The notes: generated by a model from the letters alone, not told the origin. A stretch of 16,658 nt of DNA from an uncultured Blautia sp. (GCA_937893675.1 CALBGI010000026.1:1-16658), one strand, 5' to 3'. Shown: positions 6,656 through 14,178, counted from the first letter of the stretch. Program-made: numbers and translations.

Positions 6656-6664
6656 TGTTATACT
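6656..6664 (+). promoter_or_regulatory. Extended -10 promoter of rqcH
   Basis: TG-T-TATACT (6656-6664) is an extended -10 element 67 bases before the rqcH start. There is no good -35 at the matching distance. The region where it would lie is occupied by the -35 of the divergent yicC promoter, so the two promoters are almost back to back. Confidence 0.5.
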
Positions 6665-6730
6665 ATAGAAAGGCCAGCGTCAGATATTGATACCGGCATT
6701 TATTCACAAAACAGACGAGGAGTATTTCTT

Positions 6731-8482
6731 ATGGCATTTGACGGAATCACCATTGCTGCAATGGTAAAAGAACTGAATACCGCTCTCTCCGGAGGCCGTT
6801 TTTCCAAAATCGCCCAGCCGGAACCAGACGAGCTTATCATAACCGCAAAAGGAAACGAAGGACAGAAACGGCTGCTGCTTTCTGCCAGCGCCTCTCTCCC
6901 CCTTTTGTATTTTACGGAAAAAAACAAACCAAGTCCGCTCACAGCGCCGAATTTCTGCATGCTTCTGCGCAAGCACATCGGAACGGCCCGCATTTCAAAG
7001 ATCCTTCAGCCGGATATGGAGCGCGTGGTGGAATTTCATCTGGAGCATTTGAACGAGCTTGGAGATCCCTGCTGCAAAAAACTCATCATCGAGCTCATGG
7101 GCAAGCACAGCAACATTATTTTCTGCGATGACAAGGGCATGATCCTGGACAGCATCAAGCATGTTTCCTCCCATATGAGCTCTGTGCGCGAGGTGCTTCC
7201 CGGACGGGATTATTTCATTCCCAAAACCGAGGGCAAATGGAATCCTCTCACCATTTCCCGGGAGGATTTTGAAACCCATGTCTGCACCCGCCCCTGCGAA
7301 ATTTCCAGAGCCCTATACACCACCTTAAACGGCTTAAGCCCTGTGGTTTCTCAGGAAATCTGCTATCGCGCTTCCCTGGACGGAAATGATGCCGCACAGT
7401 CCCTGGACGAAAACGCGCGGCTTCATCTTTATCACACCCTCTGTCGCTATATGGAACAGGTACAGGAGGGCGCTTTCACCCCCAACATCGTCTACCGCGG
7501 GAATGAGCCTGTGGAATACGGCGTTCTGCCCTTCCAGCAGTACGGAAAGGAATACTGCGCCAAAACCTTTTCCAGCGTTTCCTCCATGCTGGAAACCTAC
7601 TACGCCTCCAAAAGCGCGCTCACCCGCATCCGCCAGAAATCCGCGGATCTGCGGCGGATCGTGCAGACCGCTCTGGAACGCGACCGCAAAAAGCTTTCCC
7701 TGCAGCAAAAGCAGATGAAAGACACTGCCAAAAAAGAAAAATACAGAGTATACGGCGAGCTTATCAACACCTACGGCTACGGTCTCGAGGAAGGCTGCTC
7801 TTCTTTTCAGGCGCTGAACTACTACACCAATGAGGAAATCACCATTCCCCTTGACCCCACACTCACACCGGCACAGAATTCCAAAAAATACTTTGACCGC
7901 TACGGAAAACTGAAGCGCACGGAGGAAGCCCTCACAGTACAGATGGCAGAAACCGAAGAAGCCATCGCGCATCTGGAGTCCATTGCCAACGCCCTTGACA
8001 TTGCCAGGGCGGAAAACGACCTGTCCCAGATCAAGGACGAGCTGACCCAGTGCGGCTACATCAAAAAACACTTCAGCAGCAAAAAAGGCCAGAAAATGCA
8101 GGCACGATCAAAGCCTCTCCACTATGTCTCCACAGACGGCTATGACATTTATGTGGGCAAAAACAATTTCCAGAACGACGAGCTGACCTTCAAATTCGCC
8201 ACCGGAAACGACTGGTGGTTTCACGCGAAAAAAATGGCCGGCTCCCATGTTGTGGTAAAATCCAAAGACGGCGAGCTTCCGGACCGCGTGTTTGAGGAGG
8301 CCGGACGACTGGCCGCTTACTATTCCAAGGGGCGCACTGCTCCCAAGGTGGAAATCGACTATATCCAGAAAAAGCACGTAAAAAAGCCCGGCGGGGCGAA
8401 ACCGGGCTTTGTGGTGTACTATACCAATTATTCACTTATGGCCGCACCGGATATTGAAGGGCTTACCGAGGTGACGGAGTAG
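6731..8482 (+). CDS. rqcH: RqcH (NFACT/Rqc2 family) ribosome quality control factor
   Basis: RqcH binds stalled 50S subunits carrying peptidyl-tRNA, recruits tRNA-Ala and adds C-terminal alanine tails that mark the nascent chain for degradation. The 583-residue product has the NFACT-N start MAFDGITIAAMVKEL, a charged coiled-coil middle (about 290-430), and the NFACT-R domain with 'DWWFHAKKMAGSHVVVKS' (about 495-512) and a lysine-rich 'IQKKHVKKPGGAKPGFV' near the end. Residues 97-98 are Glu-Arg, where B. subtilis RqcH has an Asp-Arg pair needed for tailing. The ATG follows GAGGAG at 8 bases. The older annotation as fibronectin-binding protein FbpA is a misleading alternative name. Its last 20 bases overlap the 3' end of the convergent SdpI-like gene. 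Confidence 0.93.
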   Translation: MAFDGITIAAMVKELNTALSGGRFSKIAQPEPDELIITAKGNEGQKRLLLSASASLPLLYFTEKNKPSPLTAPNFCMLLRKHIGTARISKILQPDMERVVEFHLEHLNELGDPCCKKLIIELMGKHSNIIFCDDKGMILDSIKHVSSHMSSVREVLPGRDYFIPKTEGKWNPLTISREDFETHVCTRPCEISRALYTTLNGLSPVVSQEICYRASLDGNDAAQSLDENARLHLYHTLCRYMEQVQEGAFTPNIVYRGNEPVEYGVLPFQQYGKEYCAKTFSSVSSMLETYYASKSALTRIRQKSADLRRIVQTALERDRKKLSLQQKQMKDTAKKEKYRVYGELINTYGYGLEEGCSSFQALNYYTNEEITIPLDPTLTPAQNSKKYFDRYGKLKRTEEALTVQMAETEEAIAHLESIANALDIARAENDLSQIKDELTQCGYIKKHFSSKKGQKMQARSKPLHYVSTDGYDIYVGKNNFQNDELTFKFATGNDWWFHAKKMAGSHVVVKSKDGELPDRVFEEAGRLAAYYSKGRTAPKVEIDYIQKKHVKKPGGAKPGFVVYYTNYSLMAAPDIEGLTEVTE

Positions 8483-9149
8483 AGCCGTCCTTTCCGTACT
8501 TCTTTGCCGCATGATAGGTGTACCACACGTCCGCCAGAAGCATTGCCGCCAGCAGGAGCAGCGTCCAGAGGATACAGCCGCTTCCCGGAACTGTCAGGCT
8601 GCATATTATCATGAAAATCCCCGTAAGGATAAAGGTGATCCCGCCAAATTCCTGACTCTTTTTCCAGGTGGTTTCATTCTTCATACTCCAAACGGTCCGA
8701 AGGCCGATCACGGAATTCAGGCTCAGCTTGGGCATTATCTTTCCCATGACAATGAATCCGATACCCAGGACTGCGCATACGATCTGGTAGATATGGAGAT
8801 CCACCTCGGAAAGATTTTCCACCTTATGAAAATCCGCATAAAGAAAATATCCGGTCATGACATTAAACAGCGCGAGGCAGCACAGGCCGGTGGTAAGGCT
8901 GACCTTTTCATTCTGCTTTCCGCCATTCTTCTGCTTTGCAGAATATCGCGCCAACGCCAGCATAAACAGGCCAAAGACTATGGTGATCGCCGGAAAAATA
9001 AGCGTCTCGTATTTGCTGCCCCAGCGGTCCACCTGCCCTCCGAAGCCGTAGTGAGCCGGAATCTGTTCCGGCAGGAACGGCAGCGCAAAAAGTGTGACCG
9101 CCATGGGCAACAGCATCAGAATCCAGAATAAAATCTTTCTTCCCTTCAT
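8463..9149 (-). CDS. SdpI-like membrane protein (DUF1648 + SdpI domains)
   Basis: A 228-residue integral membrane protein. The N-terminus has a DUF1648-type segment: a membrane span at about 7-26 followed by LPEQIPAHYGFGGQVDRWGSK. After two central spans (about 48-66 and 84-105) comes the SdpI domain 'GKIMPKLSLNSVIGLRTVWSMKNETTWKKSQEFGG' (about 138-172) and two more spans. B. subtilis SdpI is the immunity protein against the SdpC toxin and also sequesters the SdpR repressor; most homologues are uncharacterised. No toxin-like gene or SdpR-type repressor is adjacent here, so immunity is not implied. GAGG lies 6 bases before the ATG. It begins 48 bases after the MFS gene and may be co-transcribed with it. 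Confidence 0.85.
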   Translation of the reverse strand: MKGRKILFWILMLLPMAVTLFALPFLPEQIPAHYGFGGQVDRWGSKYETLIFPAITIVFGLFMLALARYSAKQKNGGKQNEKVSLTTGLCCLALFNVMTGYFLYADFHKVENLSEVDLHIYQIVCAVLGIGFIVMGKIMPKLSLNSVIGLRTVWSMKNETTWKKSQEFGGITFILTGIFMIICSLTVPGSGCILWTLLLLAAMLLADVWYTYHAAKKYGKDGSTPSPR

Positions 9150-9197
9150 AACTGACCTCTTCTAAAAACTGTTTTCTGCAATGCCTGCTCTGCATTC

Positions 9198-10397
9198 TCA
9201 ACGTTGAATTCCATTTTTCCGTCTCCTTCCATACCTTTTCAGTATCAAAAGTCCTGTCAGCAACAGCACCGGGAAAATACAGCCCACAAGCATCCCTGCC
9301 TGAAGGTCATCTCCTGCATTCTGGGTTACCGCGCCCACAAGCCCCGGCCCCAGTGCCCCTCCCATATCGCCGGCCATGGCAAGGAGCGCAAACATCGCGG
9401 TTCCGCCTGTTGGAAATTTTTGAGAAGCAATGCTGATGGTTCCCGGCCACATAATGCCCACGGAAAAGCCGCACAGAATACAGCCAACGAGCCCTGCCGC
9501 CGGGTTGGCGGAAACCGAAGCCATGATATAGCAAAACAGACACAAAACGCCGGAACCCAGCATGAATTTTGTAAGCTTCATCCGAGCGCCGTATTTTCCG
9601 TGGAGCATCCGGCTGATCCCCATGGTGATCGCAAACATACAGGGACCTGCCAGATCTCCCGCTGCCTTTGAAAGCCCAAGTGCCGATTCCGCATAGGCGG
9701 ACGCCCACTGGGACATGGACAGCTCCGATGCGCCGGCACAGATCATCAGAAGGATTGCCAGCCAGAACAGCGGATACCGAAACAGTTTACGGATACCCAT
9801 TTTGTGCTTTTCTTCCACCAGAGGCTCAATGGGGCAGGTGGCAAAATTGTAGATATTATAAAGCGGTACCAGTGCCCAGAGAAACGCCAGCCATTTCCAG
9901 TTTTCAATGCCAAACACCGCAAAAAACAGCGTAGAAAGAAGAACCACGCCCACAGACCCCCAGCAGTAAAAAGAATGCAGAAGGCTCATCACTGCATCCT
10001 TATGCGCAAAGGGGCACGCCTCGATGATGGGATTGCACAGCACCTCGATCAGCCCGCTTCCAACAGCATACAGCACCACACTCGCAAGTATGCCTGCAAA
10101 AGGTGTTGGAAACAGATCCGGCAAAAACGCGAGCCCCACCAGTCCTGCTGCCGCAAAAACTTCCGAAAACACAATGCTTCTCCGATACCCGATCCGGTCC
10201 ACAAAGCGGGCGCACAGCAAGTCCACAACAAGCTGCGTCAGAAAAAGCACTGTGGAGATCATCGCGATCTGCCCCAGGGGAATGCCGTAGTCCTTATGAA
10301 ACTTCAAAAATAATAAGGGCGCAAAATTCACGACAATCGCCTGCGTGATAAACCCCAGATAGCATGCCAGTTTCGTTTTTGTGTAATTCTTTCCCAT
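9198..10397 (-). CDS. MFS transporter
   Basis: A 399-residue major facilitator transporter with about twelve hydrophobic spans. The family signature between spans 2 and 3 is visible as 'ARFVDRIGYRRSI' (about 63-75), and a basic loop at about 195-208 (VEEKHKMGIRKLFRYP) separates the two halves. The C-terminus is strongly basic (KRYGRRRKNGIQR). The substrate cannot be read from sequence; wording such as 'SQWASAYAESALGLSKAAGD' resembles sugar-type or general MFS proteins more than known drug pumps. The gene follows the TipAS-type MerR regulator by 34 bases, a layout typical for ligand-induced export, which makes efflux of a toxic compound a reasonable inference. AGAGGTGG precedes the ATG by about 9 bases. 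Confidence 0.88.
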   Translation of the reverse strand: MGKNYTKTKLACYLGFITQAIVVNFAPLLFLKFHKDYGIPLGQIAMISTVLFLTQLVVDLLCARFVDRIGYRRSIVFSEVFAAAGLVGLAFLPDLFPTPFAGILASVVLYAVGSGLIEVLCNPIIEACPFAHKDAVMSLLHSFYCWGSVGVVLLSTLFFAVFGIENWKWLAFLWALVPLYNIYNFATCPIEPLVEEKHKMGIRKLFRYPLFWLAILLMICAGASELSMSQWASAYAESALGLSKAAGDLAGPCMFAITMGISRMLHGKYGARMKLTKFMLGSGVLCLFCYIMASVSANPAAGLVGCILCGFSVGIMWPGTISIASQKFPTGGTAMFALLAMAGDMGGALGPGLVGAVTQNAGDDLQAGMLVGCIFPVLLLTGLLILKRYGRRRKNGIQR

Positions 10398-10431
10398 GTT
10401 GACGTTCCACCTCTGCTGTTACAAATAAATT

Positions 10432-11160
10432 TTAATTATTTTTGCAATAAAACGCAATCGCCCTGCCGGCAAACGCGGCGGTTCCTTCTCCACCTGCGCG
10501 GTCGATATTCTCTGTAAATTCTCCTCCGGCTCCATACATCATGCCAAGCCCCGCAAGAATTTCCTTCGTGCAGGTATAATAATTCTCCGTGATAAAGCTT
10601 TGCAGCTTTTTTACCAGCTCCTGCGCAGCTTCGCTCCCGGGCGCTTCCTTCCGGAGCTCTCCAAAGGCTTTAAACAGCTTCATCATCTCTGTACCGAGCG
10701 CACGTTCCTCCCCACAAGTCCTTCCCCCGGCTTTTTCCTCATATTCCTGATAAGCCTTTGTGCTGCCCCACTCTTTTCTGGCCTGCTCTTTGTACGCTTC
10801 CATTTTCTTTGTGTCAAATGCTGCGAAATCCATGATTCTCTCTCCTGTTGTTTTTATTCCACGGGCAAGCCGAATCAGATTTTCCAGATGCTCCTTTTTC
10901 AATGTCAGAAGCTCAATCTGCTGCTCTAACGCCCTGTCTCTGTCAAAAAAAGGATTTTCCATGATTTTTTTAATCTCTTTCAGCGGAAATTCCAGTTCGC
11001 GAAAGAGCAGAATCTGCTGAAGCATCTCCAGCGACTTCTCATCGTACAGCCTGTAACCGGCGCCGGTATGGCCTGCAGGCTTCAAAAGGCCGATTTTGTC
11101 GTAATACTGCAGGGTACGTATACTTACCCCTGTCATTCTGCTCACTTCATTTACGGTCAT
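10432..11160 (-). CDS. MerR family regulator with TipAS-type ligand domain
   Basis: The 242-residue protein has an N-terminal winged-helix MerR domain (1-70): MTVNEVSRMTGVSIRTLQYYDKIGLLKP with 'GAGYRLYDEKSLEMLQQI'. A dimerisation helix follows (about 75-110), then a TipAS-like helical domain (about 120-240) that includes 'AYKEQARKEWGSTKAYQEYEEKA' and ends CKNN. TipAL/Mta-type regulators bind antibiotics or other ligands in this domain and untwist promoters with over-long spacers. Its own promoter has exactly this design (11191-11221), so autoregulation is likely, and the MFS gene 34 bases downstream is the obvious target. GAGAGGAG lies 9 bases before the ATG. The ligand is unknown. Confidence 0.92.
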   Translation of the reverse strand: MTVNEVSRMTGVSIRTLQYYDKIGLLKPAGHTGAGYRLYDEKSLEMLQQILLFRELEFPLKEIKKIMENPFFDRDRALEQQIELLTLKKEHLENLIRLARGIKTTGERIMDFAAFDTKKMEAYKEQARKEWGSTKAYQEYEEKAGGRTCGEERALGTEMMKLFKAFGELRKEAPGSEAAQELVKKLQSFITENYYTCTKEILAGLGMMYGAGGEFTENIDRAGGEGTAAFAGRAIAFYCKNN

Positions 11161-11190
11161 AATCCCATGCTCCTCTCCCGTGGTAAAACC

Positions 11191-11221
11191 AGAATAAACT
11201 ATTACGCAGCGTAAGAGTCAA
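11191..11221 (-). promoter_or_regulatory. MerR-type promoter/operator with 19-bp spacer
   Basis: On the minus strand TTGACT (11221-11216) and TATTCT (11196-11191) are separated by 19 bases, two more than optimal, as in MerR-controlled promoters. The spacer holds a perfect 6-1-6 palindrome TTACGCAGCGTAA (11202-11214), the expected binding site of the regulator encoded just downstream. Confidence 0.8.
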
Positions 11222-11230
11222 GAAGATTTT

Positions 11231-12001
11231 TTAATCTAATTCTTCCGTTATGGTTTCGTACAGTTTCTTCGTCGCTTCCGCATCTTTCCCGTTTACTGCA
11301 ACCACATCTCCGTTTGTTGTTTCCAGAAGAACGTAGTTTTTGCAATCAGTATACGCATAGAGGATGTACGCCCCCAGCTCCTCATTTTTGAAATGTCCCT
11401 CCAAAAGTCTCGGACTCCCCAGTCCGTTGGTACGCCGTCCCACCTCGAAATCCCCTTCGCGGCAGGTTACAGATTGAATTTCCGACAGCGCCACCGTGTA
11501 ATCCGGCCAATAGGAGCCTTTGATCAAAAGCTTCTCATTTTCCACACGGACTGACACGTTTCCGGTAAACAGGAAAAATGCTGCCGCCCCGAAACAAGCC
11601 AGAGTAAAAAGCAGACTTCCTCTTTTCAGATTTCTTTCCCGGCGCTTTTGAGCCGGACCTTTGGAAAGCTGCTCCAGAGCCGCCTTTTCTTCTTCCGTCA
11701 GGTTCGTCCGCTTACATCCGAAATTGGCTGCGAGAACCATTGCCAGAACGTCGGTTATGATAAGAACCGGCGTCACGTTTCCATACCAGTCCGGCTGATC
11801 TGCCCCGAAACAGGCTCCTGCAAAAAGCCATAGGGTTATCACGCTCATCCCCGCTCCCATGACGCGGCAAAGCTTTTTTTCATCAATTTTTGCTTTCTGT
11901 TCCGGAGATGAGGTGTTATAACCTGCAATCAGAAAACCACCTCTGCCGCTCAGCAATACGGCAGATAAAACCGCGAACAGAATTAAAATAAACCACAGCA
12001 T
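11231..12001 (-). CDS. DUF3784 membrane protein with C-terminal PH-like domain
   Basis: A 256-residue protein. A first membrane span (2-17) leads into 'GGFLIAGYNTSSPEQKAKID' and 'EKKLCRVMG' (21-49), the DUF3784 signature, followed by two further spans (about 52-68 and 77-95). A charged linker (about 97-127) and a fourth span (about 129-147) precede a soluble C-terminal domain (about 148-256) with alternating beta-strand patterns (VSVRVENEKLLIKGSYWPDY, 'YTVALSEIQSVTCREG'). That pattern resembles the bacterial PH domains often found in Firmicutes membrane proteins. Function is unknown in the family. GGGAGG lies 6 bases before the ATG. It follows the GyrI-like gene by 34 bases and is probably the last gene of the ATPase unit. 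Confidence 0.75.
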   Translation of the reverse strand: MLWFILILFAVLSAVLLSGRGGFLIAGYNTSSPEQKAKIDEKKLCRVMGAGMSVITLWLFAGACFGADQPDWYGNVTPVLIITDVLAMVLAANFGCKRTNLTEEEKAALEQLSKGPAQKRRERNLKRGSLLFTLACFGAAAFFLFTGNVSVRVENEKLLIKGSYWPDYTVALSEIQSVTCREGDFEVGRRTNGLGSPRLLEGHFKNEELGAYILYAYTDCKNYVLLETTNGDVVAVNGKDAEATKKLYETITEELD

Positions 12002-12035
12002 AAAAACACCTCCCTGTATGTGCTTTCTGCCATAC

Positions 12036-12668
12036 TCAAATCTTCTTTATTGGATGCCGGATAACGGTTTTCCATTTTTCCGGCGCAACTCTTCTGGCAT
12101 CGGACAGATAGATTTCATGATGCATTCGCACATCGCCGAAATCATTCTCATATCCGTTTTCCTGCAGATAGGCGTCCATAAGCGCAACTGTTGCCGGCTC
12201 GTCATCAAAGGCTCCCAAATGCATGATTTGAACACAAAGCCCTTCCTCAATGGTAAAAAATTCTGCTGCAGAACAGTCTGTTTTTTTCTTTTTGGAAGCC
12301 GTTTCCACCGCCCATGCAAAATCCTGTTCCGTCACAAAATCCGGCAGACGTATGACCGAAATCCACTGAAACGAATCCTTGTCACCGTAATCCACACCGG
12401 CAACATTTTCCTGCCACCAGAAGCCCTCCAGCGGCGGAACGACATACTCGAAAAAATCTTTGATCTTATAATCCGTCTTGTAACTCATTTTCAAAGTATA
12501 GGCCACTGCATACAGAACGCCAATCGCCTTTTGGTATGCGCCGCCCTCCTCGTTGGGATTGCCCTGCCCTCGCACGGCAATGTAATTCGCAGTTGGAACA
12601 TTAACGATTTCCGGCTTGTTTTTCGTCAGATAAAATTCTCTATATTCCTTTTTAAAATCAAATGGCAT
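12036..12668 (-). CDS. GyrI-like small-molecule-binding domain protein
   Basis: The 210-residue protein matches the stand-alone GyrI-like group (COG4832 type). It starts MPFDFKKEYREFYLTKNKPEIVNVP, has 'NYIAVRGQGNPNEEGGAYQKAIGVLYAVAYTLKM' (about 28-61), then 'PPLEGFWW' (about 78-85) and 'MHHEIYLSDARRVAPEKWKTVIRHPI' at the C-terminus. The fold binds or hydrolyses small hydrophobic or cationic compounds; some members protect against cyclopropanoid or other toxins, others only sense ligands. No DNA-binding domain is present. GGAGGG lies 6 bases before the ATG. It lies 58 bases after the AAA ATPase and before the DUF3784 gene, so the three are probably one transcript. Confidence 0.88.
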   Translation of the reverse strand: MPFDFKKEYREFYLTKNKPEIVNVPTANYIAVRGQGNPNEEGGAYQKAIGVLYAVAYTLKMSYKTDYKIKDFFEYVVPPLEGFWWQENVAGVDYGDKDSFQWISVIRLPDFVTEQDFAWAVETASKKKKTDCSAAEFFTIEEGLCVQIMHLGAFDDEPATVALMDAYLQENGYENDFGDVRMHHEIYLSDARRVAPEKWKTVIRHPIKKI

Positions 12669-12726
12669 GGTGATCCCTCCGTTATATTTTATAAACTCTT
12701 TCCGGCAATGGGAAGTCTCATCTCAT

Positions 12727-13443
12727 TCACTCCTCCAGCAGCCGTTTCAATAGTACCTCTTTGTTATTGATAAACATCTCCATAATCTGATACGTATCCG
12801 TCTCTTCATAGCTGCAGGTGTGAACCGGCCCGTTGTCAAAATTGTAAATCTCCGCGCCCGGTATTCCCAGCAAGATAGGAGAATGCGTGACAATGAAAAA
12901 CTGCGCGCCCGCTTTTGCACATCTGTAAATTTCCATCAAAAGCGTCAGCTGCCTCTGCGGAGACAACGCCGCCTCTGGTTCATCCAAAAAGTACAGCCCG
13001 TTGGGCTGAAAATTATTCTGCACCAGTTGAAGGAAGCTTTCTCCATGCGATTTTTCGTGATATTTTGCCGAAGGATGTTCGATATCCGCATACGCCTCTT
13101 CCTGTGTAGCAACATTATAAAAGCTTTCTGCCCGCAGAAAATATCCCCACGTTTCCCTGCGGAACCCTTTTATGATTCGTATGGAATCGCATAATTCAGA
13201 ATGTGTATCATGGGTCGAAAATGCGTAGTTTCTGCTTCCGCCTTCCGGATTAAATCCATGTGCCACAGCGATTGCTTCCAGCAGGGTTGATTTTCCGCTT
13301 CCGTTCTCTCCCACAAAAAACGTGATCGAATTGGTAAAATCCAGCTGTTTTATCTGTCGAAACGCCTCGATGCTCCTGAGATAGCTGCTTTTTTCTATCT
13401 TATTCCAATCAAATACTATCCCCTGTATAAATTGCATGTTCAT
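12727..13443 (-). CDS. AAA family ATPase (ABC-like, COG3910 type)
   Basis: The 238-residue soluble ATPase carries Walker A GENGSGKST (45-53), a signature-like 'SHGESFLQLV' (132-141), Walker B GLYFLDEPEAALSP (149-162) with the catalytic Glu, and a switch histidine in 'FFIVTHSPIL' (182-191). This is the compact layout of predicted ATPases related to the head domains of SMC/RecF proteins, without a long coiled coil or a partner nuclease domain. The start chosen is ATG 13441-13443, with GAGG 9 bases upstream. A GTG five codons earlier would overlap that site. It is the first gene behind a strong promoter (13497-13525). The role is unknown; similar ATPases occur singly in Firmicutes and some belong to defence systems. 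Confidence 0.88.
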   Translation of the reverse strand: MNMQFIQGIVFDWNKIEKSSYLRSIEAFRQIKQLDFTNSITFFVGENGSGKSTLLEAIAVAHGFNPEGGSRNYAFSTHDTHSELCDSIRIIKGFRRETWGYFLRAESFYNVATQEEAYADIEHPSAKYHEKSHGESFLQLVQNNFQPNGLYFLDEPEAALSPQRQLTLLMEIYRCAKAGAQFFIVTHSPILLGIPGAEIYNFDNGPVHTCSYEETDTYQIMEMFINNKEVLLKRLLEE

Positions 13444-13496
13444 GTTGTATCGCCTCACACTTTTCGCCTGACTACAGTATTGTATATGCTGTTTTT

Positions 13497-13525
13497 ATTA
13501 TAAGGTCGGCACATTTTTGCGTCAA
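13497..13525 (-). promoter_or_regulatory. Sigma-A promoter of the AAA ATPase unit
   Basis: On the minus strand TTGACG (13525-13520), a 17-base spacer and a perfect TATAAT (13502-13497) form a near-consensus promoter about 54 bases before the ATPase start. It sits just past the terminator of the coiled-coil gene. Confidence 0.8.
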
Positions 13526-13544
13526 TGTCAAAATAAAGAAAGGG

Positions 13545-13578
13545 ACACAAAATACGCCGGAGGCTGCAGCCCCCGGCG
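13545..13578 (-). terminator. Rho-independent terminator of the coiled-coil gene
   Basis: On the minus strand CGCCGG (13578-13573) pairs with CCGGCG (13560-13555). The stem continues, after one mismatch, into GGC/GCC around a TGCA loop and is followed by TATTTTGT. It lies 14 bases beyond the coiled-coil stop. Confidence 0.7.
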
Positions 13579-13591
13579 CTTCTGTTTCTGT

Positions 13592-14113
13592 CTACCCTAT
13601 TTTTCTCAGTTTATGCTCATGCTCCCGCACAAGGACAGCCAAAATCTCATAATCATTTCCTATTGCATTCAGCTTGTAAAACACCTGATCCACCTTTTCA
13701 TTGAGATTCTTATGTCCCTCCGCTATGATCCTGATATTTCTCTCTATTGTATTTTCAAGATATACTTCCATATCTGTAACTTTATCTTTTGTTTTTGTAA
13801 GTTCATTTTCTACATTTGTAAGTCTGCCTTTTACATCTGTAAGTTCCGTCTCTACTTTTGTAAGTCTGCCTTCTACTCCTGCAAGTTCCGTCTCTACTTT
13901 TGTAAGTCGGTCTTCTACTCCTGCAAGTTCCGCCTCTACTTTTGTAAGTCGGTCTTCTACTTTTGTAAGTTTTTCCTCCACACAGATAAGTCTGCTTTCA
14001 ATAGACTCCACTTTGCTTTTTAAGCCATTCATATCCGTTTTGATAATGTTCATATCATTTTGCATACTTATCTGGTTGGCAAGTATCTGCTCCAGTAATT
14101 CTCTGTCTCCCAT
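13592..14113 (-). CDS. Coiled-coil protein with nine tandem heptads, unknown function
   Basis: A 173-residue protein with no signal peptide or membrane span. After an N-terminal region (1-44, MGDRELLEQILANQISMQND...) comes a long, regular coiled coil (about 31-125). Its centre repeats a heptad of the form VExxLTK, alternating with VExELAG. The C-terminal part (about 126-173) reads 'RNIRIIAEGHKNLNEKVDQVF' and 'REHEHKLRKIG', wording I associate with small Firmicutes coiled-coil proteins of unknown role. A G-rich ribosome binding site (GGGGGTGG) lies 4-5 bases before the ATG, and the gene has its own promoter and terminator. The repeat tract is conserved at DNA level (21-bp units), so its length may vary between strains. 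Function unknown; a structural or scaffolding role is only a guess. Confidence 0.8.
   Translation of the reverse strand: MGDRELLEQILANQISMQNDMNIIKTDMNGLKSKVESIESRLICVEEKLTKVEDRLTKVEAELAGVEDRLTKVETELAGVEGRLTKVETELTDVKGRLTNVENELTKTKDKVTDMEVYLENTIERNIRIIAEGHKNLNEKVDQVFYKLNAIGNDYEILAVLVREHEHKLRKIG
13791..13979 (-). repeat. 21-bp tandem repeat (nine units) encoding heptads
   Basis: Nine contiguous 21-bp units on the plus strand share the core TGTAAGT or TGCAAGT at fixed positions, with a higher-order 42-bp alternation between ACTTTTGTAAGT and ACTCCTGCAAGT in the middle. The copies at 13896 and 13938 are identical (ACTTTTGTAAGTCGGTCTTC). The period equals one protein heptad, so gain or loss of a unit keeps the frame and the coiled-coil register. 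Confidence 0.85.
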
Positions 14114-14149
14114 TTTTCCACCCCCTATCCGCAGCTATTTACAGAACTA

Positions 14150-14178
14150 ATTGTACTATAGCAAAATTTAAAAGTCCA
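14150..14178 (-). promoter_or_regulatory. Promoter of the coiled-coil gene
   Basis: On the minus strand TGGACT (14178-14173), a 17-base spacer and TACAAT (14155-14150) lie about 37 bases before the coiled-coil start codon. It is a moderate sigma-A match. Confidence 0.5.

Noticed and set aside
9160..9190. Hairpin between MFS and SdpI-like genes (AATGC/GCATT)
   Set aside because: Only 5 bp and without a T tract next to it; not strong enough for a terminator call.
9804..10313. 169-codon plus-strand frame
   Set aside because: Antisense to the MFS gene and extremely rich in Lys, Arg, Gln and His; no ribosome binding site.
12669..12700. Separate promoter for the GyrI-like gene (TTGCCG, 16 bases, TATAAC)
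   Set aside because: The -10 directly abuts the ribosome binding site, so transcription would start beyond it.
13791..13979. CRISPR-like regular repeats
   Set aside because: The 21-bp units are contiguous with no unique spacers and code for heptads; no cas genes are present.
13517..14023. Cys/Phe/Lys-rich 168-codon plus-strand frame with repeats
   Set aside because: It is the complement of the heptad repeats; the repetition is inherited from the coiled-coil gene, which has a good ribosome binding site, promoter and terminator.
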